From positions 2,147,068 through 2,211,067 of the forward strand of contig CM071587.1 of assembly GCA_036426205.1 (NCBI GenBank): a DNA stretch of 64,000 nt. Direction: 5' to 3'. Positions 47,481-56,685 of the stretch are shown one piece after another. Source of the DNA: Ascaphus truei (lineage: Eukaryota > Chordata > Amphibia > Anura > Ascaphidae). The notes beneath the pieces were generated by a model, which had not been told where the DNA came from, did not search any database, and saw only the letters and a program-made list of their open reading frames with translations. The stretch's first letter is position 1; the number at the start of each line of letters is the position of its first letter. Position numbers and translations under genes: made by a program.

Positions 47481-48050
47481 AGATGTGTCATCTTGATATG
47501 TGTTCCCTTTATTTTTCTCCCCTGTGAAGCTATAAAATTTAAGAAACTTGCTATTTATTGTAATTTTTATACATTTGAAACAAATCAGTTTCTGCTGAGA
47601 TTTACACCATGTCAAACTTGGCAGTATTATATGCTGCAGACAAAATGTGAGAAACATGCACCAATTAATACATTTTATAATATATTTTCCATGTAACTCT
47701 TCCCTAATTTTCTCAGTGTACACCTTCCCAAGATGGCACACTAAGGGTAAAAAAAGGGATAAAATACTTATTCTAAAGATTTTTAAAACATATCTCTTAG
47801 AAACAATTTTAGCACAAATGTGGGACTTATGTATAGTCGACTATCTGTAACTAAAGTGTTTTACAACAAAAGAATGGCAGATTTAGACTATTTCATTTAA
47901 ACTAACAGGTTTAAAGTACATTGATTACAAAGGACCATATAAAAAGGCCTGAGAAGTTTAAAAAAATCTTGTGGTTTGTAATAAATCGGATATTGATCAC
48001 AAAAATAACTATGCATACAAAGATATATAGTGACTTCTGTTTTTCCCAAC
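47481..48050. other. Intergenic, nothing recognised
   Basis: AT-rich with chance open frames on both strands. Confidence 0.4.
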
Positions 48051-49063
48051 ATGAAAAGTAAATCTGTCTTTTGTCCCCCGATACAGACTTCTTCTCAAGT
48101 CGAGGTATTTGCTAACCTGGTCACTAGAGAGTTCTCAAAATATCAAGAACCAGAGGGACTAACAACATCACTAAAGGTGAATCCTTAGCGATTAAACAAC
48201 TTAGGGATTTAAAAGGAATTGAGATAAAACCTTCTGATAAGGGAGGGAATGTGGTACCCTGGCCACATTCAATGTACAAAAAAGAGGCCTTACGTCAATT
48301 ACGGGATACTGAATGTTATCAGTTACTCCCAGGTGATCTTACCATCAAGTATAAGGCTAAACTTGATAGTATGATCAATGAGGCTGTCTCATTGGGCATA
48401 ATTAACATCAAGCAAAGTACTGGTCTCATCTCTAAATTCCCTGTCATCCCCACCTTCTACATGCTTCCCAAAGTTCATAAGAACATCTCCCGTCCACAAG
48501 GAAGACCAATTGTTTCTGGCATAGGGGCTTTGTGCGAGCCCATTTGCTGTTTCCTGGACAATTTTCTCAGACCTCATGTGGAGACTCTGCCATCTCTTCT
48601 CAGGGACACAACTGATGTGCTCCTGAGAGTTGACCAGCTCACCTTGGACGGGTGTGCCGTACTCGCCACCTGTGACGTTGAGTCTTTATATACTTCCATC
48701 CATCATCAGGATGGTCTTAGGGGAGTGCGGCATTTCTTGTCTAGTGGTGGTCTGGCAACTGATCTGGCAGAGTTTCTGCTGGATTTACTGGGTTTTGTGC
48801 TTACTCACAATTATTTTGTGTTTAGGTCTCAATTCTATCTCCAGGTCCAGGGAACGGCGATGGGTGCCAGCTGCCAATCTCTTCATTGGTTTTTGGGAAA
48901 GGGAGATGGTTCTACAGGAGGGTATTAACCCTGACTTTAAGCATGTCTATATTTGGTTAAAGTTTATTGATGATATACTCATTATTTGAGATGGCCAGCC
49001 TCAGGCGGTTACATCATTCATTGATAAACTTAACAGCAATTCCCTCAATATCAGGCTGCATTG
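48051..49063 (+). pseudogene. Penelope-like RT, N-terminal to motif C, broken
   Basis: An initial frame from ATG 48051 ends at a stop near 48188, where a one-base shift moves the reading to 'AIKQLRDLKGIEIKPSDKGG'. This runs through 'PTFYMLPKVHKN', 'RPQGRPIVSGIGALCEP', CDVESLYTSI (motif A) and 'GTAMGASC' (motif B). About 10 bases appear to be missing there, and the frame changes to 'ANLFIGFWEREM' and KFIDDILII (motif C, both Asp kept). A stop replaces the usual Trp, and 'FIDKLNSNSLNIRL' follows. The GIY-YIG half is missing. This lineage differs from the 44967-46295 element; their motif B and C flanks diverge. It is not functional as it stands. Confidence 0.88.
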
Positions 49064-49610
49064 ACTGCATCACACACTCATGTGGAGCTCAGACGGGACA
49101 TTCATTTACTAACTGCTGCAGCCTTTTTTGTCTACCATTAGTCTTCATGATTGTATGCACATACAGTAGCACTGTTCTCTATTTTTCCAGCACACTTCAA
49201 TCAGCCAGTCTGCTTGTTCTCTGCTTCCTTTATAGTAGAATTCAGATATAGTGCCATCCTATTGCATATGTTATCACAGTTATTTGTGCTAATTTCCTCT
49301 TATAGCAGGACTTGTGGTATGGTTTTGTTCCTTTACTAGGTTTGGGATTTAGCATTCTCAGCTGAGTAGCATTTCCCTTGTTGACCGGCCGGTCTACAGA
49401 AGGGAGGCCTCATTTGAGCCTCACCATTCTGATACTTTATGTTATTAGATTTCATTATTATTATCTGGCTTTAGTTTTGGCTCCCACCATTATTTCAGGT
49501 TACATGTGGTTGTTTTTCCACACTTTTGAGGTATATGAGAGTGATTTTATTGTGTTTGTATGTTTTGTGATGTGTCTTTAATAAATTTGTTATACCTTTG
49601 TACACCTGAG
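49064..49610. other. Sequence between PLE remnants
   Basis: No RT continuation is recognisable. Chance open frames only. 'gtgctttacatggttgggg' at about 49608 marks the start of the next PLE piece. Confidence 0.4.
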
Positions 49611-49614
49611 TGCT

Positions 49615-50235
49615 TTACATGGTTGGGGCCAATTTTGATTTGATGCATGGGGCTTTTCTGAAAATTACCTTTGGGGCGTTTGGGATATGGTCTCTCAGAA
49701 CCGGGTCTGTCTGTACCACATGCCAATGTTTTTTGATAATTCGTTGGATTTTAGTTGCGTCTGAATTATAAGTTGTGATGAATGGAGTATTAAATTCAAG
49801 GTTTTCAACTTTTGCTTTGGTCTTCAATAAATCACTGCGTGACAATGTGTTTGTTTTTTCTACTGCTAATTGAATGAGGTCTGTTTGATAGCCCCTTTCT
49901 AAAAATCTCCCTTGGAGTATTTGTGCTTGATCTTTAAATGTGTGATCATCTGTGCAGTTTCTTTTGATACGCCTTAATTGGCCATATGGTATATTTTGTA
50001 GCCATTTTGGGTGATGGCAGCTCGTAGTTAATAAAAAGTTGTTGGCGTCGGTGGGTTTAAAAAAGGTTTTGGTCTTAATAATAGAATGGTCAATAAAAAT
50101 AGTTAAATCTAAAAAGTTAATTAAAAATAGTTAAATCTAAAAAGTTAATATTAGTTTTACTGTGCTCGAATGTAAACTCCATATTTACATCGTTGTCATT
50201 AATGTACTCAATGAAATTAGACAGGCGGGGTCTAT
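49615..50235 (-). pseudogene. Penelope-like RT-EN linker fragment
   Basis: Minus-strand translation from about 50235 gives 'SNFIEYINDNDVNMEFTFEH', then 'NINFLDLTIF' (RT thumb entry), 'CHHPKWLQNIPYGQLRRIKR', 'RFLERGYQTDLIQLAVEK' and 'IQRIIKKHWHVVQTDP'. It aligns block for block with residues 90-265 of the 44967-46295 protein but is strongly diverged. RT catalytic motifs and the endonuclease are outside the fragment. A 26-bp tandem duplication at 50092-50143 ('aaaaatagttaaatctaaaa' plus gttaat) breaks it. Confidence 0.82.
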
Positions 50236-50271
50236 TTAAGGAGACTAAAACCCAACCTCTCTATTTTACAC

Positions 50272-50311
50272 GAGCCTGAGGAAGCCCTGTTCAGGGCGAA
50301 ACGCGTAGCTC
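50272..50311 (+). ncRNA. Hammerhead-ribozyme-like motif F
   Basis: Stem I GAGC/GCUC, core CUGAGGA (50276-50282), one extra A, stem II GCCCU-GUUC-AGGGC (five perfect pairs), GAAA, palindromic ACGCGU and candidate cleavage base A. Every invariant core base is present. The extra A is the only departure from the consensus. Confidence 0.65.
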
Positions 50312-51304
50312 TTCTTCTTTGAACCACAGCCTGCAGCAATCTGAGAGGAACCGGAGGTGCTGTGGAATCTCTCGATCCGGACGCGGAGTACAGAGACTTT
50401 CATCCACTAACCACCAATTGTTTCCCCTGGCTGCCACCCTTTTTTACCCCCCCAGAAGCAGTAGATGCTCCTCGGTTTTAATTTTTTTCTGATTATATAT
50501 GTACCTGTTCATTAGTGTATGCTAGTCTGTTTCAATAAAATTTAATCACCCCTGTTTTTAGTGTCCTATTAGTCCTTTGCTATCTGGACCTAGCCCCTAG
50601 GGGTCTTTCATCACTTTTTGGAGTTTCCAAGATACCATTATCAGTGTGTACTCACACTGGCCCGTGTGAGTATTTTGATGTATTGATACACCTTCCCCAT
50701 ACTATCCCTCTGTCTTTGTCCCACAAGGGACCTTTGACCTGAAGACCTGCGATCTGTACAGGTGCTTGCAAGATACCGTTATAAGTTACCACTCACATTA
50801 GGCCGTGTGAGTGAATAATAACTATCTTATACCTATACACCAGATGACACTGTCTCATTGCCCCCCTTCAAATTGATATCGACTTTGTATGTATATGTGT
50901 CTAACTACCTTCTCACCTATGTTTACACCCATATGAGAGGAGAACCAATGTGAAGATTCGTCCAACGACAAACATCAAGATCACAGCAAGAAGAAGAGAC
51001 AGAAAGAGAAGAGCATAAAGAAAGAAGAAGGATCATCTAGAAGAAAGATAAGACTGCAAAAGAAACCTCGATGGGATACAACTTACACAAGGCCGTGTAA
51101 GTTTTCCTTTTATTGATTCATTTTGCATTTATTTTGCATCCATAGACTTGCTTCACCCACCTAAGTCTTAACCCTTCTCTAAGGAGTACAAACCTCCCTC
51201 TGAGGACACTCAAAGGGTGTCAGAACGCCACTGAACATCATAGGGAGATAATACAATCACACTCCACCATTCCTTACGCTGTGCTCCCCCATCCCTTCTC
51301 ACAT
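50312..51304 (+). mobile_element. PLE terminal or 5' leader region with three conserved hairpins
   Basis: Follows hammerhead-like motif F and ends at the edge of the right 377-bp arm. Three 22-nt hairpins share one design: actcacac-tggccc-gtgtgagt (50650-50671), actcacat-taggcc-gtgtgagt (50791-50812) and acttacac-aaggcc-gtgtaagt (51081-51102). The first two follow 'caagatacc[a/g]ttat'. No coding sequence. The order ribozyme, then structured leader, suits a PLE terminal repeat read on the plus strand. Confidence 0.5.
50928..51304 (+). repeat. 377-bp inverted repeat, right arm
   Basis: Identical to the reverse complement of 43428-43804. It starts 'cccatatgagagg'; the sequence before it ('gtttacac') differs from that at the left arm, so the homology edge is sharp. 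Confidence 0.95.
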
Positions 51305-51321
51305 ACTATGAGGTTATACAG
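51303..51321 (+). repeat. Right edge direct repeat of the PLE cluster
   Basis: atactatgaggttatacag, matching 43265-43281 except for a 2-bp insertion. Shorter relatives 'atactataaggtta' occur at 51546 and 51866. Confidence 0.5.
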
Positions 51322-51427
51322 TCATATGTGGAAGTGCATGCACACCGCTAAATGGTGCTGGAGGGGGGTACTTATCTGCCGGTGTGCTGTCCAGGGAGGA
51401 CCAGACATCCCAAAGGAGATCAGCAAA

Positions 51428-51544
51428 GAAAATGGAAGCAGGCACACGGTCTTCTGAAGATGCAGTTTAATGTGCCACCAAAGGGTCCCTTTGGTGGCAC
51501 ATTAAACTGCATCTTCAGAAGACCGTGTGCCTGCTTCCATTTTC
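51428..51544. repeat. Perfect palindrome, 58-bp arms
   Basis: 51428-51485 and 51487-51544 are exact reverse complements around a single T. The arms begin gaaaatggaagcaggcac and meet at ccaaaggg-t-ccctttgg. It may come from a fold-back insertion or a template-switching event. Confidence 0.95.
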
Positions 51545-51570
51545 TATACTATAAGGTTATGACAAATACA

Positions 51571-51635
51571 CCCCCATAAAGAAATAGGGGCAGAAAAGAA
51601 GTCTTCAATATGGGCCCCCTATTTCTTTCTGGGGG
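51571..51635. repeat. 21-bp inverted repeat
   Basis: cccccataaagaaatagggg mirrors cccctatttctttctggggg with one mismatch and a 22-bp spacer. Confidence 0.85.
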
Positions 51636-51737
51636 TATATTTCTCTTGTATTGCGATTTCTGCACAGGTGCACCATATATTCTGCTCTGGACGTATTTAT
51701 TTTAGGTTGTAGTGCACTTTCTGTCTACTCTTTATAC

Positions 51738-51861
51738 CAGTTGTTCTCAACTCCAGTCTCTTCGACTGAGCCACTGATTGACCCACCTGTGCTGAAGCTG
51801 GGTTATCCTCAATACCTGACCTGTTGGGGGGTCTTCAGGACTGAAGTTGAGGAAACCCCTG
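51738..51861. mobile_element. Fold-back hAT-type MITE, copy 3, with perfect 8-bp duplication
   Basis: The short 124-bp copy starts CAGTTGTTCTCAACTCC and ends GAAACCCCTG. ctttatac lies immediately on both sides (51730-51737 and 51862-51869), an exact 8-bp target duplication. This is the basis for placing the whole family in hAT. Confidence 0.85.
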
Positions 51862-51880
51862 CTTTATACTATAAGGTTAC

Positions 51881-52489
51881 CCAGAAACAGGTCTTCCCTT
51901 TTCTATTCAGCTACGAACACTATTTGTCTCCATCACTTTCCATTTCGGACGTTGGGCTCTCCCAATATTTGTGCCGCGTACGTGCTTAAAATGATGAACT
52001 CTCTGGAGAAAATCCGCGCCAACTGGAGTCATTTCTTGAGCAGAATGTGCATGCTTTGTGTGTGAAGAGATTATTTAGGGCTTTTAATAGTCACCCTACA
52101 TTGAAATGCAATGAGGTGCTGCCATACAAATAGTCTAATCCCATCATTGGCACGTTTTTTGGGGGGTGAATCCTGTGCATTATGGCATTAATCATTTGTG
52201 ATGAATAAAGATATTTACATGTTGTAATCTCTGATATCCCAAATCAGACATCCATTCTTTTATAATGAATTCCCGCTACCTATGAACAGCCTTTATTTTT
52301 AACTCAATATAGTTTCTGGCATTGTCCCTATATATTGAAGTATTTTGCTTATTTATTTATTTTGTATATTTTTCATACCCTTCCATTTTGGAAGCAGATT
52401 ATGGCATCACTTAAGAGTTCCAAAGATCCAACATTAATCATCGTTAATTTTCAGTTCTGCAGGATAATCCTGAGCGGGATTCTCTTATA
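51881..52489. other. Intergenic, nothing recognised
   Basis: No supported feature. Confidence 0.4.
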
Positions 52490-53115
52490 ATAGATTACTG
52501 TACTGATAGATGTCTCAGCGTCTCCCCTGCTGAAATCCCTCTTCTGGCTTCCTATCAAATCCCGTATCACACACTCTATTCTTCTCCTCACTTTTAAAGC
52601 TTTACACTCTTCTGCCCCTCCTTACATCTCAGCCCTAATTTCTCGCTATGCACCATCCCGACTCCTGTGTTCTGCTCAAGGATGTCTTCTTTCGACCCCC
52701 TTTTTATCTAAAGCCCTCTCCCGCCTTAAACCTTTCTCACTGACTGCCCCACACCTCTGGAATGCCCTTCCCCTCAATATCCGACTAGCCCCCTCTCTCT
52801 CCACCTTTTAAGACTCATCATAAAACACACCTCCTTAAAGAATATGAGTAGCACCAAGGCTAATACTATACACGATACATAAACCTTGACCCTTTGCAGA
52901 CGCACTTACCAGAACACCTTCCTACTGTCTCTATTTACCAATTAGATGATAAGCTCTTCGGGTCAGGGACTCCTCTTCCTAAATGTCACTTTTATGTCAG
53001 AAAGCACTTCTTTCCATTATGTGTTACTTGTATTATTTGTAAATTATACTGCGGACGCACTATGTACATTAATGGCACTATAAAAATAAAGATATACATA
53101 CATACATACATGGAT
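52490..53115 (+). pseudogene. L2-type LINE: ORF2 C-terminus and 3' tail
   Basis: Translation from about 52540 reads LLASYQIPYHTLYSSPH-like in one frame and, in the main frame, 'RITHSILLLTFKALHSSAPP', 'YISALISRYAPSRLLCSAQG' and 'PHLWNALPLNIRLAPSLSTF', the conserved C-terminal region of L2-group ORF2 proteins. A stop and a frame change follow near 52810 ('aaaacacacctcctt', KTHLL). Then comes the non-coding tail with 'gataagctcttcgggtcagg' and 'ggcactataaaaataaag' and a catacatacata end. The copy is 5'-truncated and inactive. The best reference for the tails at 8.2, 14.9, 42.4 and 54.3 kb. Confidence 0.85.
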
Positions 53116-54259
53116 ATGGAGTAGCTAACCTCTGAAGTGGTTGTTCCCACATCCAAACCCAATGCCAGAACCTTGTGTAGATTTGTTTTATCTTCTGATA
53201 CTAAAGTGGATTGTAAGCTGTTTGGGTCAATCTAAAGTGCTCTTTATAATTAAATACTTTTGACCACAATGCATTCTCCTGAAGAAGTCCCGGTATTTAC
53301 AGCAAAAGAATGGAAGTGATAGTTGAAGAGCTCTCTGCTGCTGCCCAGATACACTAATCTTATCAGCGATGCTCTCTGGCCCAAGCTATCAATGGAAAAT
53401 GTTTTTTTCTAATGAAGTAAATGTATTAATCATATAATTAAATTAGGGTTCCTGAACCAAGAAGCCGCATGTTGGGTGTTCTGTTAGGTAATGTCCTTTA
53501 TTTATGGTTCTTTCTGAGAAAAGGGAAATAAAATCCCAGCTGCTTTAAAGACCTCTTAAGATAAAATACATTTAAAAATAAAATCACTTATTGCATATTT
53601 GCCCTTCTGTACCTGAAAATGAGCATAATACACTGTTAACCCTTCTCCAAGGTATTTATTGTAGCATATATAGAGCCAAAACCAGCACAGGTTCCCTCAG
53701 TTTGAACGTAATGACCCGTGTCTCCTTCCATTCGAAATGTACCGTGACCCCTTCAGCAGTGGAGGGGTTAATAGAACTGATTTACCTATCCAGCAGCAAA
53801 GGGCCGTTTCTTTAAAAAAAAAAAAAAATCTAATTATTTATATTCTACATCAATGAAACGCAGAGCACGTCAGCAAATCCAGCATCTCTGGAAATGTATG
53901 AAGCCAACATGTTTTGTTGTGTGAACAATTGGTTAAATGAATCCTGTTCTCGTGTCTGCGGTAATTTGCTCGCTTCTTCTTTTATGCGGCTTGTGTGCTC
54001 ACTGTCCAACTCTTCCTGTTTAGCAGTGAGATTCCCGGATCATTTGTGGGAAAACGCACTTTCTCTGTAATAAAAGTTATTTCAGCCCGGCTGCAGTTCG
54101 GTGGGAGAAGAATATCTCTTCGCATATTCCTCTGAGATCCAACACGTGCTTGTGGTTCAGTGTCTCCCAGTCGCCATGGTACAGCTCTACGGATTATATT
54201 GGCATCCTGACCCTGTCTCTGCCAGAGAAACCAGGAACGCATTGCAAAGCAATATAGTA
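53116..54259. other. Intergenic, nothing recognised
   Basis: Includes a 15-A run near 53814. Short open frames only. Confidence 0.4.
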
Positions 54260-54261
54260 TC

Positions 54262-54452
54262 ATGCATGCATGTATGTATGTATGTCTTTATTTATATAGC
54301 GCCATCATGTACATAGCGCTTCACAGCAGTAATACACGTGACAATCATATAAATAACAAATAATACATAAAGGGAAGAAGCGCTTTCTGACATAAAAGTG
54401 ACATTTAGGAAAAGGAGTCCCTGCCCCGAAGAGCTTACAATCTAATTATGCA
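54262..54452 (-). mobile_element. L2-type LINE 3' end, reverse strand
   Basis: Minus strand: 'gattgtaagctcttcggggc', 'agggactccttttcctaaat', 'cttttatgtcagaaagcgct' and 'ggcgctatataaataaagac', ending in atacatacatgcat. It is the cleanest of the inverted tails. Confidence 0.85.
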
Positions 54453-55400
54453 ACGCAATGCGTGCTTGCTGGCAGAATAATAATAATGACACCATTGCTT
54501 GGTCTGTTCTTACAGATCCCCCCGGACACCCGGTCCTCACACTGTGGATCGCGTTCCCCCGTAAGCCGACAGTGAGAAATGATCGTCCTCGCATCCAGGG
54601 AGCCATGTGTTAGCATGCCACTACCGCCTAATTAATGGAAACGTGAGGTGACAAACACTAGCTGAGCCCCCTGCCCGGGCAGGAAACTATTATCGCTCAA
54701 AAAGGAATAATAAAACCAAAAAAAAAAAAAAAGACACATGCATGAAGCACAGCGATTCCAGCGGTGATATAATCAGCAGGGTTTGTAGTGGAGACGCAGT
54801 AAAGCCGCATAGAGCAGTGCAGGCAGGACATGGAAAGGACTTTCACTGTGTAAGGTGGGGGCGGGAGTTATAGCTGCGTTTAACACGGTTAATATGGCAG
54901 TAAAGTTTTTCCCCAGTGCAACGCACTTAAACCGTCTTTACAGCAGCAGTTCTTGTATGTGAGAGACAAGTGGCAATATAGACCATTTGATAATAAACGT
55001 ATGGCTCGCTGTACAGACACTGAGTATTCACTTACCCAGGGTAAAGTTACTGTCATGCTTCACATGTATTGTCATGGTTCACAGACCAAGCACATAGTGT
55101 CATTAGTATTATTATTATTATTATGCCACATTACTTCTTGGGGTGTACCTTTTAACAGAAATAAATTATTCAACTTTTTTTTTTAAGGTAAATACATTTT
55201 ATAGGAACATTTAAAAATAAACAAACTGATAATACTAATTATGACCGATAATAGTCATTATAATGAAAACAAATCCATCTATGTTTAACTTCCTCACTGG
55301 TTAAAGGTGTTTGTAACAGTAATGAGGCTAGAAAGCCCGGAATGTTACTTTCTGATCATTTATTGCAAAGTCTGTGATAACAGCATCATATAGCATCTTT
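54453..55400. other. Intergenic, nothing recognised
   Basis: Contains an A-run near 54720. No supported gene. Confidence 0.4.
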
Positions 55401-55401
55401 C

Positions 55402-55745
55402 TAAGGCCTCGGGCATGGTCAGCGCATAATGCGGACGCGCGCTGCTGCTCGGCAGTGAGCCCCCGCAGCCGCAATGAGAGCGGCTTTAGCAGGGGCTCGC
55501 TTACGCTTACGCAAGCGTGCGGAAGCGTAAGTCTTAGAACATTTTTAAATTCAAGCGCTCACGGGAGCGCAGGGCCGGTCACGTGAGTGGTTCGCCCAAT
55601 GAGGGGGAAACCAGCTCCGTGACGTCACTGGCCCGCCCCCCGACACGCCCCCGGACGGCGTGCTAACCAAGGCCAGGGAAAGCACCCGCTTTCCCTCAGC
55701 CTCAGCGCGCCTCCGCACGGGCTGAGTCACCATGGACTCAGCCTA
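55402..55745. mobile_element. CpG-rich element, related to 16091-16580
   Basis: Dense CpG with a hairpin 'cttacgcttacgc'/'gcgtaag' near 55500. It shares the cacgtgag...caatgaggg...ccgtga block with 16438-16483 and begins 'aaggcctcgggcatgg', which resembles the 9722 class II edge. Ends are not exact. Confidence 0.5.
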
Positions 55746-56680
55746 ATGGCCATAGAACTAGTGAAGAAGAATTGAAGGGGTTTCAAGGGATACCTCCTGA
55801 GAATGACCATGCTCAAACTAACAATGAAACGTGTAACCGCACATTCCACCCACTGAATTCAGCTCCTAGCTACTGCCACAGTAACCTCAGACCTTTCTGT
55901 TGTTGTGGCAATAAGGCACTCAAGATGTAATAAACCCAATGTGACATTACTATGTATTATGCCGACTGCCGGAAACACAAGTTGCTGTTGTGTCTTTCTT
56001 TAGGTTGGTGATCCACATTGGCTCCTGTAAGCTCCAGGATCTAAAGCAGCTCACATCAACGCAACACACTTGATACGCTGGTACCTGGATGTATGGTCAA
56101 AATGCTTTCCTTAGTATCAATTTAACTGCAAAAATGCCACCACGGTCATCGATAGTGCTACAGTACTTACTCCGCTATTTGCATAAAACAGCATGAATTC
56201 TTTGCAGTGCTATTTTAACAATGCACTGTATAGAAAGTATTCCTTTTAAACTGTACCATCGCCTGTCTTCATATTTTTTGCAAGCCAGCTTTTCTTGGGC
56301 AAATCTCTTTTCCCGGGAAATTTAGAAGAGTTGTGACTCCTCTGACATCCATGGGGCCCACAGTTAAAGCGATGGAAGCCGCACAGTGCACAGTTCTAAA
56401 TATCAAACCCAGTATAAATTCTGCCTTTTCTCTAACTCATCTCCTGGAGGGATGCTCCGGGTGCCTGAAGAGACAAAGTGCTTCTAGGGGACCAGCTGTT
56501 CACATTGGGGTTATTCCATTTCATTTTGCTGGAAGATGGATGAGGCTCAGGAGATATGCAAGACTGGCTGCCCAGGAGTCACTGCAAGAAAATATCCCTT
56601 CCATTGGGTTATTATAGTATCCTGGAATGGAACCATTGAACACAACAGAATCCACTATACAGTAGTAAGAACAGAGTACA
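55746..56680. other. Intergenic, nothing recognised
   Basis: A plus-strand frame at 56333-56617 is open for 94 codons but shows no recognisable motif and no repeat-free support. Confidence 0.35.
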
Positions 56681-56685
56681 CTTTG

